Notes under the pieces: generated by a model
Database searches by the model: none
What the model saw: only the letters and a program-made list of their open reading frames with translations
What the model was told of the DNA's origin: nothing
Shown here: positions 34,204 to 42,639 of the stretch, piece by piece
Position numbering within the stretch: the first letter of the stretch is position 1
Layout of the letters: every line of letters starts with the position of its first letter
Source: Streptomyces luteogriseus
GTDB lineage: Bacteria; Actinomycetota; Actinomycetes; Streptomycetales; Streptomycetaceae
Direction of reading: 5' to 3'
DNA length: 64,000 nucleotides
Assembly: GCF_014205055.1 (NCBI RefSeq)
Contig: NZ_JACHMS010000001.1
Coordinates: 4,340,001 to 4,404,000, forward strand
Position numbers and translations under genes: made by a program

Positions 34204-34638
34204 ATGCGCGAGTCCGTACAAGCAGAGGTCATGATGAGTTTTCTCGTGTCCGAGGAGCTCTCCTTCCGCATTCCCGTGGAGCTGCGCTATGAGTCCAGTG
34301 ATCCCTATGCCGTCCGGCTGACGTTCCACTTGCCCGGTGATGCCCCGGTGACGTGGGCTTTTGGGCGGGAGTTGCTGATCGACGGGGTGGGCCGGCCGTG
34401 CGGGGAGGGCGATGTGCGGGTCACACCCGTCGACCCCGACGCTCTGGGCGAGGTGTTGATCCGTCTTCAGGTGGGCAATGACCAGGCGTTGTTCAAGTCG
34501 TCGACGGCACCGCTCGTCGCTTTCCTCGACCGTACGGACAAGCTGGTGCCGCTGGGGCAGGAGGGCTCGCTCGCCGACTTCGACGCGCACCTCGACGAGG
34601 CCCTGGACCGCATCCTCGCCGAGCAGGGCGCTGGTTGA
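34204..34638 (+). CDS. ssgA: SsgA, sporulation-specific cell-division regulator (SALP family)
   Basis: 144 aa from ATG 34204. ATGs at 34231/34234 give 135/134 aa and have AGAGG just upstream. The core SFLVSEELSFRIPVELRYESSDPYAVRLTFHLPGDAPVTWAFGRELL and the end FLDRTDKLVPLGQEGSLADFDAHLDEALDRIL are SsgA hallmarks. SsgA is an actinomycete-specific protein that localises SsgB and so FtsZ during sporulation septation. It lies downstream of its activator gene ssgR, with a 98-bp promoter gap. Confidence 0.95.
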   Translation: MRESVQAEVMMSFLVSEELSFRIPVELRYESSDPYAVRLTFHLPGDAPVTWAFGRELLIDGVGRPCGEGDVRVTPVDPDALGEVLIRLQVGNDQALFKSSTAPLVAFLDRTDKLVPLGQEGSLADFDAHLDEALDRILAEQGAG

Positions 34639-34756
34639 GACATGGGCCCGGCGGCACGGTGGAGTAACGCTTCACCGGATGCCGCCGAGCTGTGCAGGAA
34701 CGCTTCTTCCTGCGATCTTCGTATGACCGGGCGATCTTCTCGCGGGTCGGGCGGTG

Positions 34757-36511
34757 TCAGCGCTTGCGCCGACGGCCCCTTCCCCCGCGCGCAGGGACGG
34801 CAGAGGCTTCCACGGCCGGCGGCTCCGTGCCGGGACGGTCGGCTGCGACCACCAGCGCCGCCAGAGCCGTGGTGACCGGCACCGAGGCGACGAGCCCGAT
34901 CGAACCGACCAGCGTGCGCACGATCTCCTCCGCGACCAGCTCGCTGTTGGCGACCGTCCCCACACTGCTCTGCGCGATCGAGAACAGCAGCAGCAGCGGC
35001 AACGCGGCACCCGCGTAGGCGAGGACCAGCGTGTTGACGACCGAGGCGATGTGGTCGCGGCCGATCCGGATGCCCGCGCGGTAAAGCCCGCGCCAGCCCA
35101 TCGAGGGGTTGGCCTCGTGCAGCTCCCAGACCGCCGAGGTCTGCGTGACCGTCACGTCGTCGAGCACGCCCAGGGAGCCGATGATGACGCCGGCGAGCAG
35201 CAGACCGCTCATGTCGATCGTCGGGTAGAGGCCATGGATCAGGCCGGTGTTGTCGTCCGTGTTGCCGCTGAGGGCCGCCCAGTCGATGAACACCGAGCCG
35301 AGGACGCCGATCAGCAGCAGCGAGATCAGGGTGCCCAGCACCGCCACGGAGGTCCGGGCGGACAGGCCGTGGCACAGGTACAGGGCGATGAGCATGATGG
35401 CGCTGGCACCCACCACCGCCACGACCAGCGGGTTCGAGCCCTGCAGGATCGCGGGCAGGATGAAGAGGTTCAGCACCATGAAGCTGATGGCCAGTGCGAC
35501 CAGGGCCATGACGCCCCGCAGCCGTCCGACGACCACGACGGCGATCGCGAAGATGCCGGCGAGCAACCCCATGGGCAGACGGCGGTTGATGTCGGTGACC
35601 GAGTACTGCAGGTCCTTGGGCGCCGAGGGCTCGTAGGCGACCACGACCTCCTGGCCCTCGTGCAGTTGGCGGGACTGGTCGGGCTGGACGATCTCGGTGA
35701 AGGTACGGCCCTTGTCGTCGCCGCTGTCGACCCGGATCGTCGCGCGCTTGCAGGTGCCCTTCTCCTGCTGCACCGCGGAGGAACCCTCGGCGGTGGAGGT
35801 GTCGCCGGTCGGCGGAACGCCCGAAGCGCCGGCCTCCTTGCAGCTCACCTCGACCACTTCGGTGACCGTGGCCTCCTGTGTCTGCCGGTCGAAGCCGACG
35901 CCGGTGCGCTCGTGCGCCGGGGCGCCGCCCGGCCACAGCACGGCGAGACCGACCAGCACCGCCGCGGCGAACGGGATCAGGATCGCCGCGATGACCTTGC
36001 GCAGATGCCGGGAGACGGGCGCGGCCGGACCGTGGTTGTGGCTGTGGGAGTGCCCGTGCCCGCCGCTCGGGGCGGAACCGGGTCCGTGACCGTGTCCGTC
36101 ACCTCCCCCCGGCCCTGAACCGTGCCCACCGCCGGGCCCGGAACCGTGTCCGCCACCAGAGCCGGAACCGTGTCCAGCACCAGAGCCGGAACCGTGTCCA
36201 GCACCGGGGCCGTGGCCAGTGCCCTGCCCACCCGTGGGATCACCGGGGCCACCGTGGCCATGGGGCGAACCGGCACCCTGGCCCCCACCGGAACCCGACC
36301 CGTACTCACCCTCGTGACCGGAGCGGACGCCGGAGCCGGGACCGGCACCCGTGTCCCGCCCGTACCCGAGCTCGGGGCCCTGCCCTCTGCCAGGCCCGTG
36401 CCCGTCGGGGGCGGCGAAATGATGGCCGTCACCACGGCCGTTGCCGTTTCCGGCACCGGATCCGCGGGGCGGCTCGGGCGGTGGGTAGGGGGGACGCTGC
36501 GTCGTGGTCAC
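34757..36511 (-). CDS. YibE/F family membrane protein with Gly/His-rich N-terminal region
   Basis: 584 aa. Residues about 1-170 are low complexity: a Pro-rich start, then GSG/GHGSG repeats, ending in a histidine cluster (GHGHSHSHNHG) just before the first membrane segment. An extracytoplasmic region with two cysteines follows, then the YibE/F domain with about seven membrane segments (from about residue 300: LPMGLLAGIFAIAVVVVGRLRGVMALVALAISFMVLNLFILPAIL). The function is unknown. The His cluster could bind metal ions (inference). Start GTG 36511. Convergent with ssgA. Confidence 0.85.
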   Translation of the reverse strand: MTTTQRPPYPPPEPPRGSGAGNGNGRGDGHHFAAPDGHGPGRGQGPELGYGRDTGAGPGSGVRSGHEGEYGSGSGGGQGAGSPHGHGGPGDPTGGQGTGHGPGAGHGSGSGAGHGSGSGGGHGSGPGGGHGSGPGGGDGHGHGPGSAPSGGHGHSHSHNHGPAAPVSRHLRKVIAAILIPFAAAVLVGLAVLWPGGAPAHERTGVGFDRQTQEATVTEVVEVSCKEAGASGVPPTGDTSTAEGSSAVQQEKGTCKRATIRVDSGDDKGRTFTEIVQPDQSRQLHEGQEVVVAYEPSAPKDLQYSVTDINRRLPMGLLAGIFAIAVVVVGRLRGVMALVALAISFMVLNLFILPAILQGSNPLVVAVVGASAIMLIALYLCHGLSARTSVAVLGTLISLLLIGVLGSVFIDWAALSGNTDDNTGLIHGLYPTIDMSGLLLAGVIIGSLGVLDDVTVTQTSAVWELHEANPSMGWRGLYRAGIRIGRDHIASVVNTLVLAYAGAALPLLLLFSIAQSSVGTVANSELVAEEIVRTLVGSIGLVASVPVTTALAALVVAADRPGTEPPAVEASAVPARGGRGRRRKR

Positions 36512-36645
36512 CGCCCGATCATCGCAAGAACGAGGGGGGCCCTCTGTTCACCGCGCCAGAATTGCCGCTAGCGTGGAGGCACCTTTTGTACACGCGGGAG
36601 CTCGGAGCACCGGGCTGAGAGGGCGCTGACCTCCGTCCCAGCGAT

Positions 36646-36659
36646 GTTTCACATGAAAC
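36646..36659. promoter_or_regulatory. Degenerate parS within the riboswitch (13/14)
   Basis: GTTTCACATGAAAC, one mismatch to parS, in the variable arm of the TPP riboswitch. It is flanked by GCGAT and ATCGC, so it can fold as a hairpin. Confidence 0.6.
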
Positions 36660-36678
36660 ATCGCCGGAGTCGAGTGAT

Positions 36679-36692
36679 GTTTCACACGAAAC
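36679..36692. promoter_or_regulatory. Degenerate parS within the riboswitch (12/14)
   Basis: GTTTCACACGAAAC, two mismatches to parS, 33 bp after the previous degenerate site and in the same riboswitch arm. Confidence 0.45.
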
Positions 36693-36765
36693 GTCGCCGG
36701 ACGGAAATCGCTGCGTCGACCGCCGAACCTGTTACCGGGTAATGCCGGCGTAGGGAGTAGGTCTC

Positions 36766-38550
36766 ATGACCAGCAAGGACGCACGCACGCCTGCCTCCGT
36801 TCAGGACGAGACGTCCGCGGAGGCCGGGAAGTCCATCGGCTGGCACAAGGCGTATGTCGAGGGCTCCCGCCCCGACCTGCGCGTGCCGGTCCGCCAGGTG
36901 CACCTCACCAACGGCCAGTCGGTCACGCTGTACGACACATCGGGCCCGTACACCGATCCACTCGTCGACACCGACGTCCGCAGGGGCCTGTCGCCGCTGC
37001 GCGAGAACTGGATCATCGCCCGCGGCGACACCGAGGAGTATGCGGGCCGTCCCGTCCGTCCCGAGGACGACGGCATCAAGCACACCTCGCCCCGGGGCGG
37101 CCTCCGCAACCTGGACGCGGTCTTCCCCGGCCGGCCCCGCCAGCCGCGCCGCGGCAGGGCCGGGCAGGCGGTCACGCAACTCGCGTACGCCCGCCGCGGT
37201 GAGATCACACCCGAGATGGAGTACGTCGCCATCCGGGAGAACGTGGAGCCCGAGGTCGTGCGGGACGAGATCGCCGCGGGGCGGGCCGTGCTGCCGGCCA
37301 ACGTCAACCACCCGGAGATCGAGCCGATGATCATCGGCAAGCGGTTCCTGGTGAAGGTCAACGCCAACATCGGCAACTCGGCGGTGACGTCCTCCATCGA
37401 GGAGGAGGTCGAGAAGATGACCTGGGCGACCCGCTGGGGCGCCGACACGGTCATGGACCTGTCCACCGGCCGCAACATCCACACCACGCGCGAGTGGGTG
37501 CTGCGCAACTCCCCCGTTCCCATCGGCACCGTGCCGCTCTACCAGGCTCTGGAGAAGGTCGACGGCCGGGCCGAGGAGCTGACCTGGGAGATCTACAAGG
37601 ACACCGTCATCGAACAGGCCGAGCAGGGCGTGGACTACATGACGGTTCACGCGGGTGTGCGCCTGGCGTACGTGCCGCTGACGGCGAACCGCAAGACCGG
37701 CATCGTCTCCCGCGGCGGCTCGATCATGGCCGCGTGGTGCCTCGCGCACCACAAGGAGTCGTTCCTGTACGAGAACTTCGAGGAGCTCTGCGAGATCCTC
37801 GCCGCGTACGACGTCACGTACTCGCTCGGGGACGGCCTCAGGCCCGGGTCGATCGCGGACGCCAACGACGAGGCGCAGTTCGCGGAACTGCGCACGCTCG
37901 GGGAACTCAACCGGATCGCGAAGCGTTTCAACGTTCAGACCATGATCGAGGGCCCGGGCCACGTCCCGATGCACAAGATCAAGGAGAACATCGACCTTCA
38001 GCAGGAGATCTGCGATGAAGCTCCGTTCTATACGCTCGGCCCGCTGACCACGGACGTCGCACCGGCGTACGACCACATCACCTCCGGTATCGGCGCCGCG
38101 ATGATCGCCTGGTGGGGCACCGCGATGCTGTGTTACGTCACGCCCAAGGAGCACCTGGGCCTGCCGAACCGTGACGACGTCAAGACCGGCGTCATCACCT
38201 ACAAGATCGCCGCCCACGCGGCCGACCTCGCCAAGGGACACCCGGGTGCGCAGGAGTGGGACGACGCGCTGTCCGACGCCCGCTTCGAGTTCCGCTGGGA
38301 GGACCAGTTCAACCTGGCCCTCGACCCGGACACGGCACGGGAGTTCCACGACGAGACCCTGCCCGCGGAACCGGCCAAGACGGCTCACTTCTGCTCGATG
38401 TGCGGTCCCAAGTTCTGCAGCATGAAGATCTCGCAGGACATCCGCCGTGAACACGGCGGCACCCGGACCGAGATCGAGGAGGGCATGGCCCTGAAGTCGA
38501 AGGAGTTCGCCGCGAGCGGGAACCGTGTGTATCTGCCCATCGCGGACTGA
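36766..38550 (+). CDS. thiC: Phosphomethylpyrimidine (HMP-P) synthase ThiC
   Basis: 594 aa. A radical-SAM enzyme that rearranges aminoimidazole ribotide to HMP phosphate in thiamine synthesis. The C-terminal cluster motif C-x2-C-x4-C is at Cys543, Cys546 and Cys551. The central EGPGHVPMH and TLGPLTTDVAPAYDHITSGIGAA are family hallmarks. It is preceded by a TPP riboswitch and stands alone as a transcription unit. Confidence 0.98.
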   Translation: MTSKDARTPASVQDETSAEAGKSIGWHKAYVEGSRPDLRVPVRQVHLTNGQSVTLYDTSGPYTDPLVDTDVRRGLSPLRENWIIARGDTEEYAGRPVRPEDDGIKHTSPRGGLRNLDAVFPGRPRQPRRGRAGQAVTQLAYARRGEITPEMEYVAIRENVEPEVVRDEIAAGRAVLPANVNHPEIEPMIIGKRFLVKVNANIGNSAVTSSIEEEVEKMTWATRWGADTVMDLSTGRNIHTTREWVLRNSPVPIGTVPLYQALEKVDGRAEELTWEIYKDTVIEQAEQGVDYMTVHAGVRLAYVPLTANRKTGIVSRGGSIMAAWCLAHHKESFLYENFEELCEILAAYDVTYSLGDGLRPGSIADANDEAQFAELRTLGELNRIAKRFNVQTMIEGPGHVPMHKIKENIDLQQEICDEAPFYTLGPLTTDVAPAYDHITSGIGAAMIAWWGTAMLCYVTPKEHLGLPNRDDVKTGVITYKIAAHAADLAKGHPGAQEWDDALSDARFEFRWEDQFNLALDPDTAREFHDETLPAEPAKTAHFCSMCGPKFCSMKISQDIRREHGGTRTEIEEGMALKSKEFAASGNRVYLPIAD

Positions 38551-38655
38551 CCCGGCCGCGCACAGGCCCGGGGGCCGTTGGTCCCCTGGCCTGTGGGCCC
38601 GCCCGCTCGGACGCGCCCCTTCGGATCCGCCCGCGCCGACGGGCTCCGACGGGTG

Positions 38656-39516
38656 TTACTCCGGCTGGTGCTCCGGCCCTCCGAAGTCCGGGCTGCTGTA
38701 GTCCGGACTGCTGAAGCTGGGGCGCGAGCCGCGGTCGCCGTCGTCCGGGCTGGTGAACCCGGGGCGGTCGTAGCCGAGATGGGGCATGCGGCTGACCGGT
38801 GTCGACGACGGCGTGGGGCGCAGCGCGGCGGCCGCGCCGGGGTCGACGAGAGCCTCACGCAGGAAGGGCAGGATGCCGCGTTCCAGCAGGGCCTCGTGCC
38901 AGGCCTCCTTCGCCTGGGCCACCTCGCCCTGCAGTTCGCCGTAGGGCCCGCCTTCGGCCGTGGGCTTGTTGCGCAGGGCGGTGAGCAGCAGCCCCACGGC
39001 GGCGACGAGGATCGCGACCGCGGTCACGGCGCCGAACACCCAGCCCGTGGTGAGCATGGTCCGGGCGAACCCCTGCTCGGGGTCGATCATCCGCAGGATG
39101 TAGCCGACGAGCAGGAAGATCGCCGCGGCGGTCCCGGCCAGGACGGGTGCGAGCACGGCGACGACGGCGACGGCGCCCGCGCCGGCGGTCTCGGCGACCC
39201 CTCCCATGGTCGCGGCGAGCCCCGACACACCCGTACCCGGCTCGGAGGAACCGGAGTCACGCAGGGCGGGTGTGCCGGCTGACGCCGGCTGCCGCAGTTC
39301 GTCGCGGACCTTGACGTAGTGCTGGTACTCGGTCGACGCGGCCGCCGTGATGAGCGCGGTGGCGTTCAGCGCCATGGTGCGCAGCTGTTCGAGGTTGAGG
39401 CGCTGTCCTACAGCGGCCAGTTCCGGACGGTGTGGTGCGGAGCGCAGCGCCTCATCGAGGATCCGCTCGTATTCCTGGCGGTCCTCGCTCAGCAGGTGCT
39501 GCGGAACGCTGTTCAT
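38656..39516 (-). CDS. Two-TM membrane protein, function unknown
   Basis: 286 aa. A cytoplasmic N-terminal helical part (1-90) is followed by two hydrophobic segments at about 112-140 and 155-182. A soluble region and an S/P/D-rich disordered C-terminus with SSPDYSSPDFGGPEHQPE follow. I chose ATG 39516 (GGGGG 6 nt upstream); the ATG two codons earlier is an alternative. No family was recognised. Convergent with thiC. Confidence 0.8.
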   Translation of the reverse strand: MNSVPQHLLSEDRQEYERILDEALRSAPHRPELAAVGQRLNLEQLRTMALNATALITAAASTEYQHYVKVRDELRQPASAGTPALRDSGSSEPGTGVSGLAATMGGVAETAGAGAVAVVAVLAPVLAGTAAAIFLLVGYILRMIDPEQGFARTMLTTGWVFGAVTAVAILVAAVGLLLTALRNKPTAEGGPYGELQGEVAQAKEAWHEALLERGILPFLREALVDPGAAAALRPTPSSTPVSRMPHLGYDRPGFTSPDDGDRGSRPSFSSPDYSSPDFGGPEHQPE

Positions 39517-39661
39517 GTGCATCCCCCGATGCTCCGTAGGGCTTGGGGCTCGGCATGCTGACGAGCCGTCGGGCAGAAACGGAGGGGAGCCTGCTACGGA
39601 TAAGCCGATGGTAGAGCGGCGACGGTATGCGGTGACAGGGGGTTTACCGAAATTGGCCCCT

Positions 39662-39700
39662 CACCGGTTCGGTCCTCCGACCGGGAGGACCTGCCCGGTG
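39662..39700 (-). terminator. Two-part hairpin after the metallophosphatase gene
   Basis: Inner 8-bp stem (39671-39678 with 39684-39691) and outer 6-bp stem (39662-39667 with 39695-39700), immediately beyond the stop at 39706. Confidence 0.6.
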
Positions 39701-39705
39701 AAGGT

Positions 39706-40782
39706 TCACGTATCCAGCGGCAGTTGCTGGACCAGCAGCTTTCCGGCCATGGTCACGCCGCCGTCCATGGCGATGGCGAGTCCGCCGGCGTAGACGTGGG
39801 GTCCCTCGATCACGGGGTCGCGGTTGTCCTCGTCGTCCTCGGAGCCGACCTCGCCCAGCAGATACGGAATCGGGCTGTGCCCGTGAACGATGCGGGTGCC
39901 CCCGTACGTATCGAGCAGGGAGCGCACGGCGTCGGCGCCGCCCTCGTCGCGGAAGGAGAACCGCTTGGTGAACTTGCGGAACAGGTCCCAGACCTCGTCC
40001 GCGTCGTTGCGGGTGATCGTCTCGCGGACGGTGTCGTTGACCTCTTCGATGGAGCGGCCGTAGTCCAGGTAGGCGGTGGTGTCGGAGTGGACGAGCAGGT
40101 GGCCGTCGACCTCCTCCACCGCGTCCAGGCGGGACATCCACTGCAGATGGTGGTCCTGGAGACGGTCCATGTCGGTCTTCTGGCCGCCGTTGAGCAGCCA
40201 GGCCGCCTGGAAGGTGGCGGTGCCCGCGCCGGAGTTGACGGGGGTGTCGCCGAACCGCTTCGCGCCCAGCAACAGCAGTTCGTGGTTGCCCATGAGCGCC
40301 TTGCAGTAGCCGCCCGCCGCGGCGGCCTCGGCGGACAGCCGCATCACCAGGTCGATGACCCCGATGCCGTCCGGGCCACGGTCGGTGAAGTCGCCGAGGA
40401 ACCACAGCCGGGCGGTGCCCGCGCACCAGCTGCCGGCGGCGTCGAGCAGGCCCTTCTCCTGGAGGGCCGACACCAGCTGGTCGAGGTAACCGTGCACGTC
40501 ACCCACGACGTACAGCGGGCCCTGCCCGGTGGAGGCCTGGGGGGCGGCGGCGGTCTCGGGGTCCACGGTCACCTGGACAGTGTCACCCCGGTTGATGACG
40601 GGAAGGTCGCGCTGGGTCGGCGTGTATCCCTCGGGGTAGGTCTCCTCGGGGGGCGGGGCGACTTCGCCGGGGTGGACGGTGTGAATGTGCGGACCGGCCT
40701 CGTGGACGTACGCGGGCACCCGGAAGTCGCGCAACGTCGCCGTCCGCTCCACCTCGGGTCCCTGACCGGCCCCCTGAGTCAT
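39706..40782 (-). CDS. Calcineurin-like metallophosphoesterase
   Basis: 358 aa. The dimetal motifs are GDVHG (residues about 98-102), GDFTDRGPDG, GNHE (MGNHELLLLG) and, late, GHSPIPYL (GHxH-like). This is the PPP/bis(5'-nucleosyl)-tetraphosphatase-like arrangement; the substrate is unknown. The first 90 residues are an extra Pro-rich region. Start ATG 40782 has GGAGGGG 4 nt upstream, clearly better than the in-frame ATGs further out. Confidence 0.9.
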   Translation of the reverse strand: MTQGAGQGPEVERTATLRDFRVPAYVHEAGPHIHTVHPGEVAPPPEETYPEGYTPTQRDLPVINRGDTVQVTVDPETAAAPQASTGQGPLYVVGDVHGYLDQLVSALQEKGLLDAAGSWCAGTARLWFLGDFTDRGPDGIGVIDLVMRLSAEAAAAGGYCKALMGNHELLLLGAKRFGDTPVNSGAGTATFQAAWLLNGGQKTDMDRLQDHHLQWMSRLDAVEEVDGHLLVHSDTTAYLDYGRSIEEVNDTVRETITRNDADEVWDLFRKFTKRFSFRDEGGADAVRSLLDTYGGTRIVHGHSPIPYLLGEVGSEDDEDNRDPVIEGPHVYAGGLAIAMDGGVTMAGKLLVQQLPLDT

Positions 40783-41095
40783 CGACCCCTCCACCATCGC
40801 GCCGCATTGCACCGCATCGGACTGCCTGGTCGTAGCGGCCCGCGGGTGTCGTGGGCCCATCATAGGAATGCGGATCGCGCCATGTGATGACCCAGGGGTG
40901 GTGAATCAGAGCAAGAGTCCAGTTCACCGCGGCTTTCGCCCCGATTGCGCCGGGCTTTGACCACCGTGTGACCGCCCTCGCTCCTCTTCTCTTCGCGAGA
41001 ACGATCCCTTCTCTCCGGGGGACCGGCCCTGTTTCTCCCCAGGAGTACGACCTTCCACTCACCCGGGTGCGGACCTGAAGGACCGCACCCGGGGT
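40783..41095. other. 313-bp gap between the lacI-type gene and the metallophosphatase gene
   Basis: Holds the terminator of the lacI-type gene (41062-41093) and presumably the metallophosphatase promoter. No ORF, repeat or RNA gene was recognised. Confidence 0.5.
41062..41093 (-). terminator. Terminator of the lacI-type gene
   Basis: 11-bp perfect stem (41062-41072 with 41083-41093) and a 10-nt loop, just after the stop codon. Confidence 0.72.
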
Positions 41096-42208
41096 CTAGG
41101 TCCCCTCGGGAGACCGCGGCGGGCTGACCGTCGTGCGCGGCGGGCGTCGCTGGGACGAGGTGCGCACGATCAGCTCCGTCGGTATCACCTGCTCCACCGG
41201 GCGGTCGGAGTCCGCTCCCTCGATGGCGTCGATGAGGAGCTGGACCACCGCCGTGCCGATGCGGCGCGGCTTCAGGGAGAGTGTGGTGATGGGCGGCTCG
41301 GTGTTGGCGTACACCGTGGACTCGCTGCAGCAGACCAGCAGCAGGTCCTCGGGGACGCGCAGGCCGTAGCGGCGGGCGGCGGCGAGCAGGTCGGTGCCGT
41401 TCGGGTCGAACAGTCCGTAGACCGCGTCGGGCCGGTCGGGCCGGGCGAGGAGCCGGTCGGCGGCGACGGCGCCCGCGCACGGATCGTGCGCCGGGTAGGC
41501 CTCGTACACCGGATCCTGGCCGACGCGCTCGCACCAGCGCAGGTACGCGGTGGTCGACAGGTGGGTGTACGTGTCCGTGGTCGTGCCGGTCAGCAGGCCG
41601 ATGCGGCGGGCGCCGGCGTCGGCGAGGTGGTCGAGGATGCCGAGGACGGCGGCCTCGTGGTCGTTGTCGACCCAGGCCGTGACCGGCAGCGCACCGGCCG
41701 GACGGCCGTCGGAGACGACCGGCAGCCCCTGCCGGACGAGTTCGCTGACGACCGGGTCCTGGTCGGAGGGGTCGATGACGACCGTGCCGTCCAGGGCGAC
41801 GTTCGACCACACGTCGTGGCGGGACGTCGCGGGCAGGATGACGAGGGCGTAGCCGCGGGCGAGCGCGGCGGAGGTTGCGGCCCGCGCCATCTCGGCGAAG
41901 TACGCGAACTCCGTGAAGGTGAAAGGTTCATCCCCGTACGTGGTCACGGTCAGGCCGATGAGTCCCGACTTGCCGGTACGGAGGGTCCGGGCGGCCGCCG
42001 AAGGCCGGTAGCCCAGCCGGTCGGCGACCTCCCGGACATGGCGCCGGGTGGCGTCCGGGAGCCGGCCTTTGCCGTTGAGGGCATCGGAGACGGTCGTGAT
42101 GGAGACTCCGGCGGCGGCGGCCACGTCTCTGATGCCGGCCCGACCCGGCCGACTGCCTCGCCGTGAGGTTTCCGCGCGGCTCACCTGGTGCTTCCCTGCT
42201 GCTGTCAT
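41096..42208 (-). CDS. LacI-family transcriptional regulator
   Basis: 370 aa. The N-terminal HTH GIRDVAAAAGVSITTVSDALNGKGRLPDATRRHVREVADRLGYRPSAAARTL (about residues 25-75) includes the hinge helix. The sugar-binding-protein-like domain follows. Start ATG 42208 places 24 residues before the HTH. No sugar transporter lies nearby, so the target is unclear. A palindromic GAGCGCTC site lies 115 bp upstream. Confidence 0.93.
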   Translation of the reverse strand: MTAAGKHQVSRAETSRRGSRPGRAGIRDVAAAAGVSITTVSDALNGKGRLPDATRRHVREVADRLGYRPSAAARTLRTGKSGLIGLTVTTYGDEPFTFTEFAYFAEMARAATSAALARGYALVILPATSRHDVWSNVALDGTVVIDPSDQDPVVSELVRQGLPVVSDGRPAGALPVTAWVDNDHEAAVLGILDHLADAGARRIGLLTGTTTDTYTHLSTTAYLRWCERVGQDPVYEAYPAHDPCAGAVAADRLLARPDRPDAVYGLFDPNGTDLLAAARRYGLRVPEDLLLVCCSESTVYANTEPPITTLSLKPRRIGTAVVQLLIDAIEGADSDRPVEQVIPTELIVRTSSQRRPPRTTVSPPRSPEGT

Positions 42209-42639
42209 GGCGAGCCGATAGTAGGGCTCATGAGGTGGGGTAGTGCGGACGCATATGCACGCGTTGACAGGCACGTTTCTGCATGATCATTTAACCCCAA
42301 TTGCTTGGGAAACAAAGGGTGTTGAGCGCTCTCATGCCAGTACGTGGCTTGTCGGCGTGCACGGGCCTGCCAAGGGGTCGATGTTGCGAAGAGGTCTCAA
42401 CTCACCTGCACGGGGGATGCGCGCCACGGCGTGCACCACCGGCGCGTAGATATATGTGCAGCGCGCCCCCGGATTCGTACGCCTTGGTGCGCTGATGCCC
42501 CTGATGCCGGTGGGGCGGGGGAGACCGGAGCCGGCCGCTCGGTCGTGGCTATACGCACCGGCGCTGAATCCTCATAAGGTGAGCAGTATTGGATGTCGGC
42601 GGCGGTCATGGGCCGCCGGTCTTCACGAGGAGGACTGCG
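42209..42639. promoter_or_regulatory. 431-bp divergent region, lacI-type gene / aminotransferase gene
   Basis: Holds a perfect TTGACA -35 hexamer at 42264-42269 (no convincing -10) and a candidate LacI operator at 42323-42335. AT content is higher than elsewhere around 42280-42320. No ORF was recognised. Confidence 0.4.
42323..42335. promoter_or_regulatory. Candidate LacI-family operator
   Basis: TGAGCGCTCTCAT contains the perfect GAGCGCTC palindrome. It resembles actinobacterial LacI operators such as CebR's TGGGAGCGCTCCCA. It is upstream of the lacI-type gene, so autoregulation is plausible. Confidence 0.45.

Larger units (their letters stand above)
36592..36758 (+). promoter_or_regulatory. 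TPP riboswitch (THI element) of thiC
   Basis: Conserved 5' core with CTGAGA (36614-36619) and 3' core ACCTG...GGGTAATGCCGGCGTAGGGAG (36726-36757). The variable arm between the cores is about 100 nt, far longer than minimal, and contains two parS-like palindromes. The 3' strand of the aptamer includes AGGGAG 8 nt before the thiC ATG, so ligand binding probably blocks ribosome access. Confidence 0.92.
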
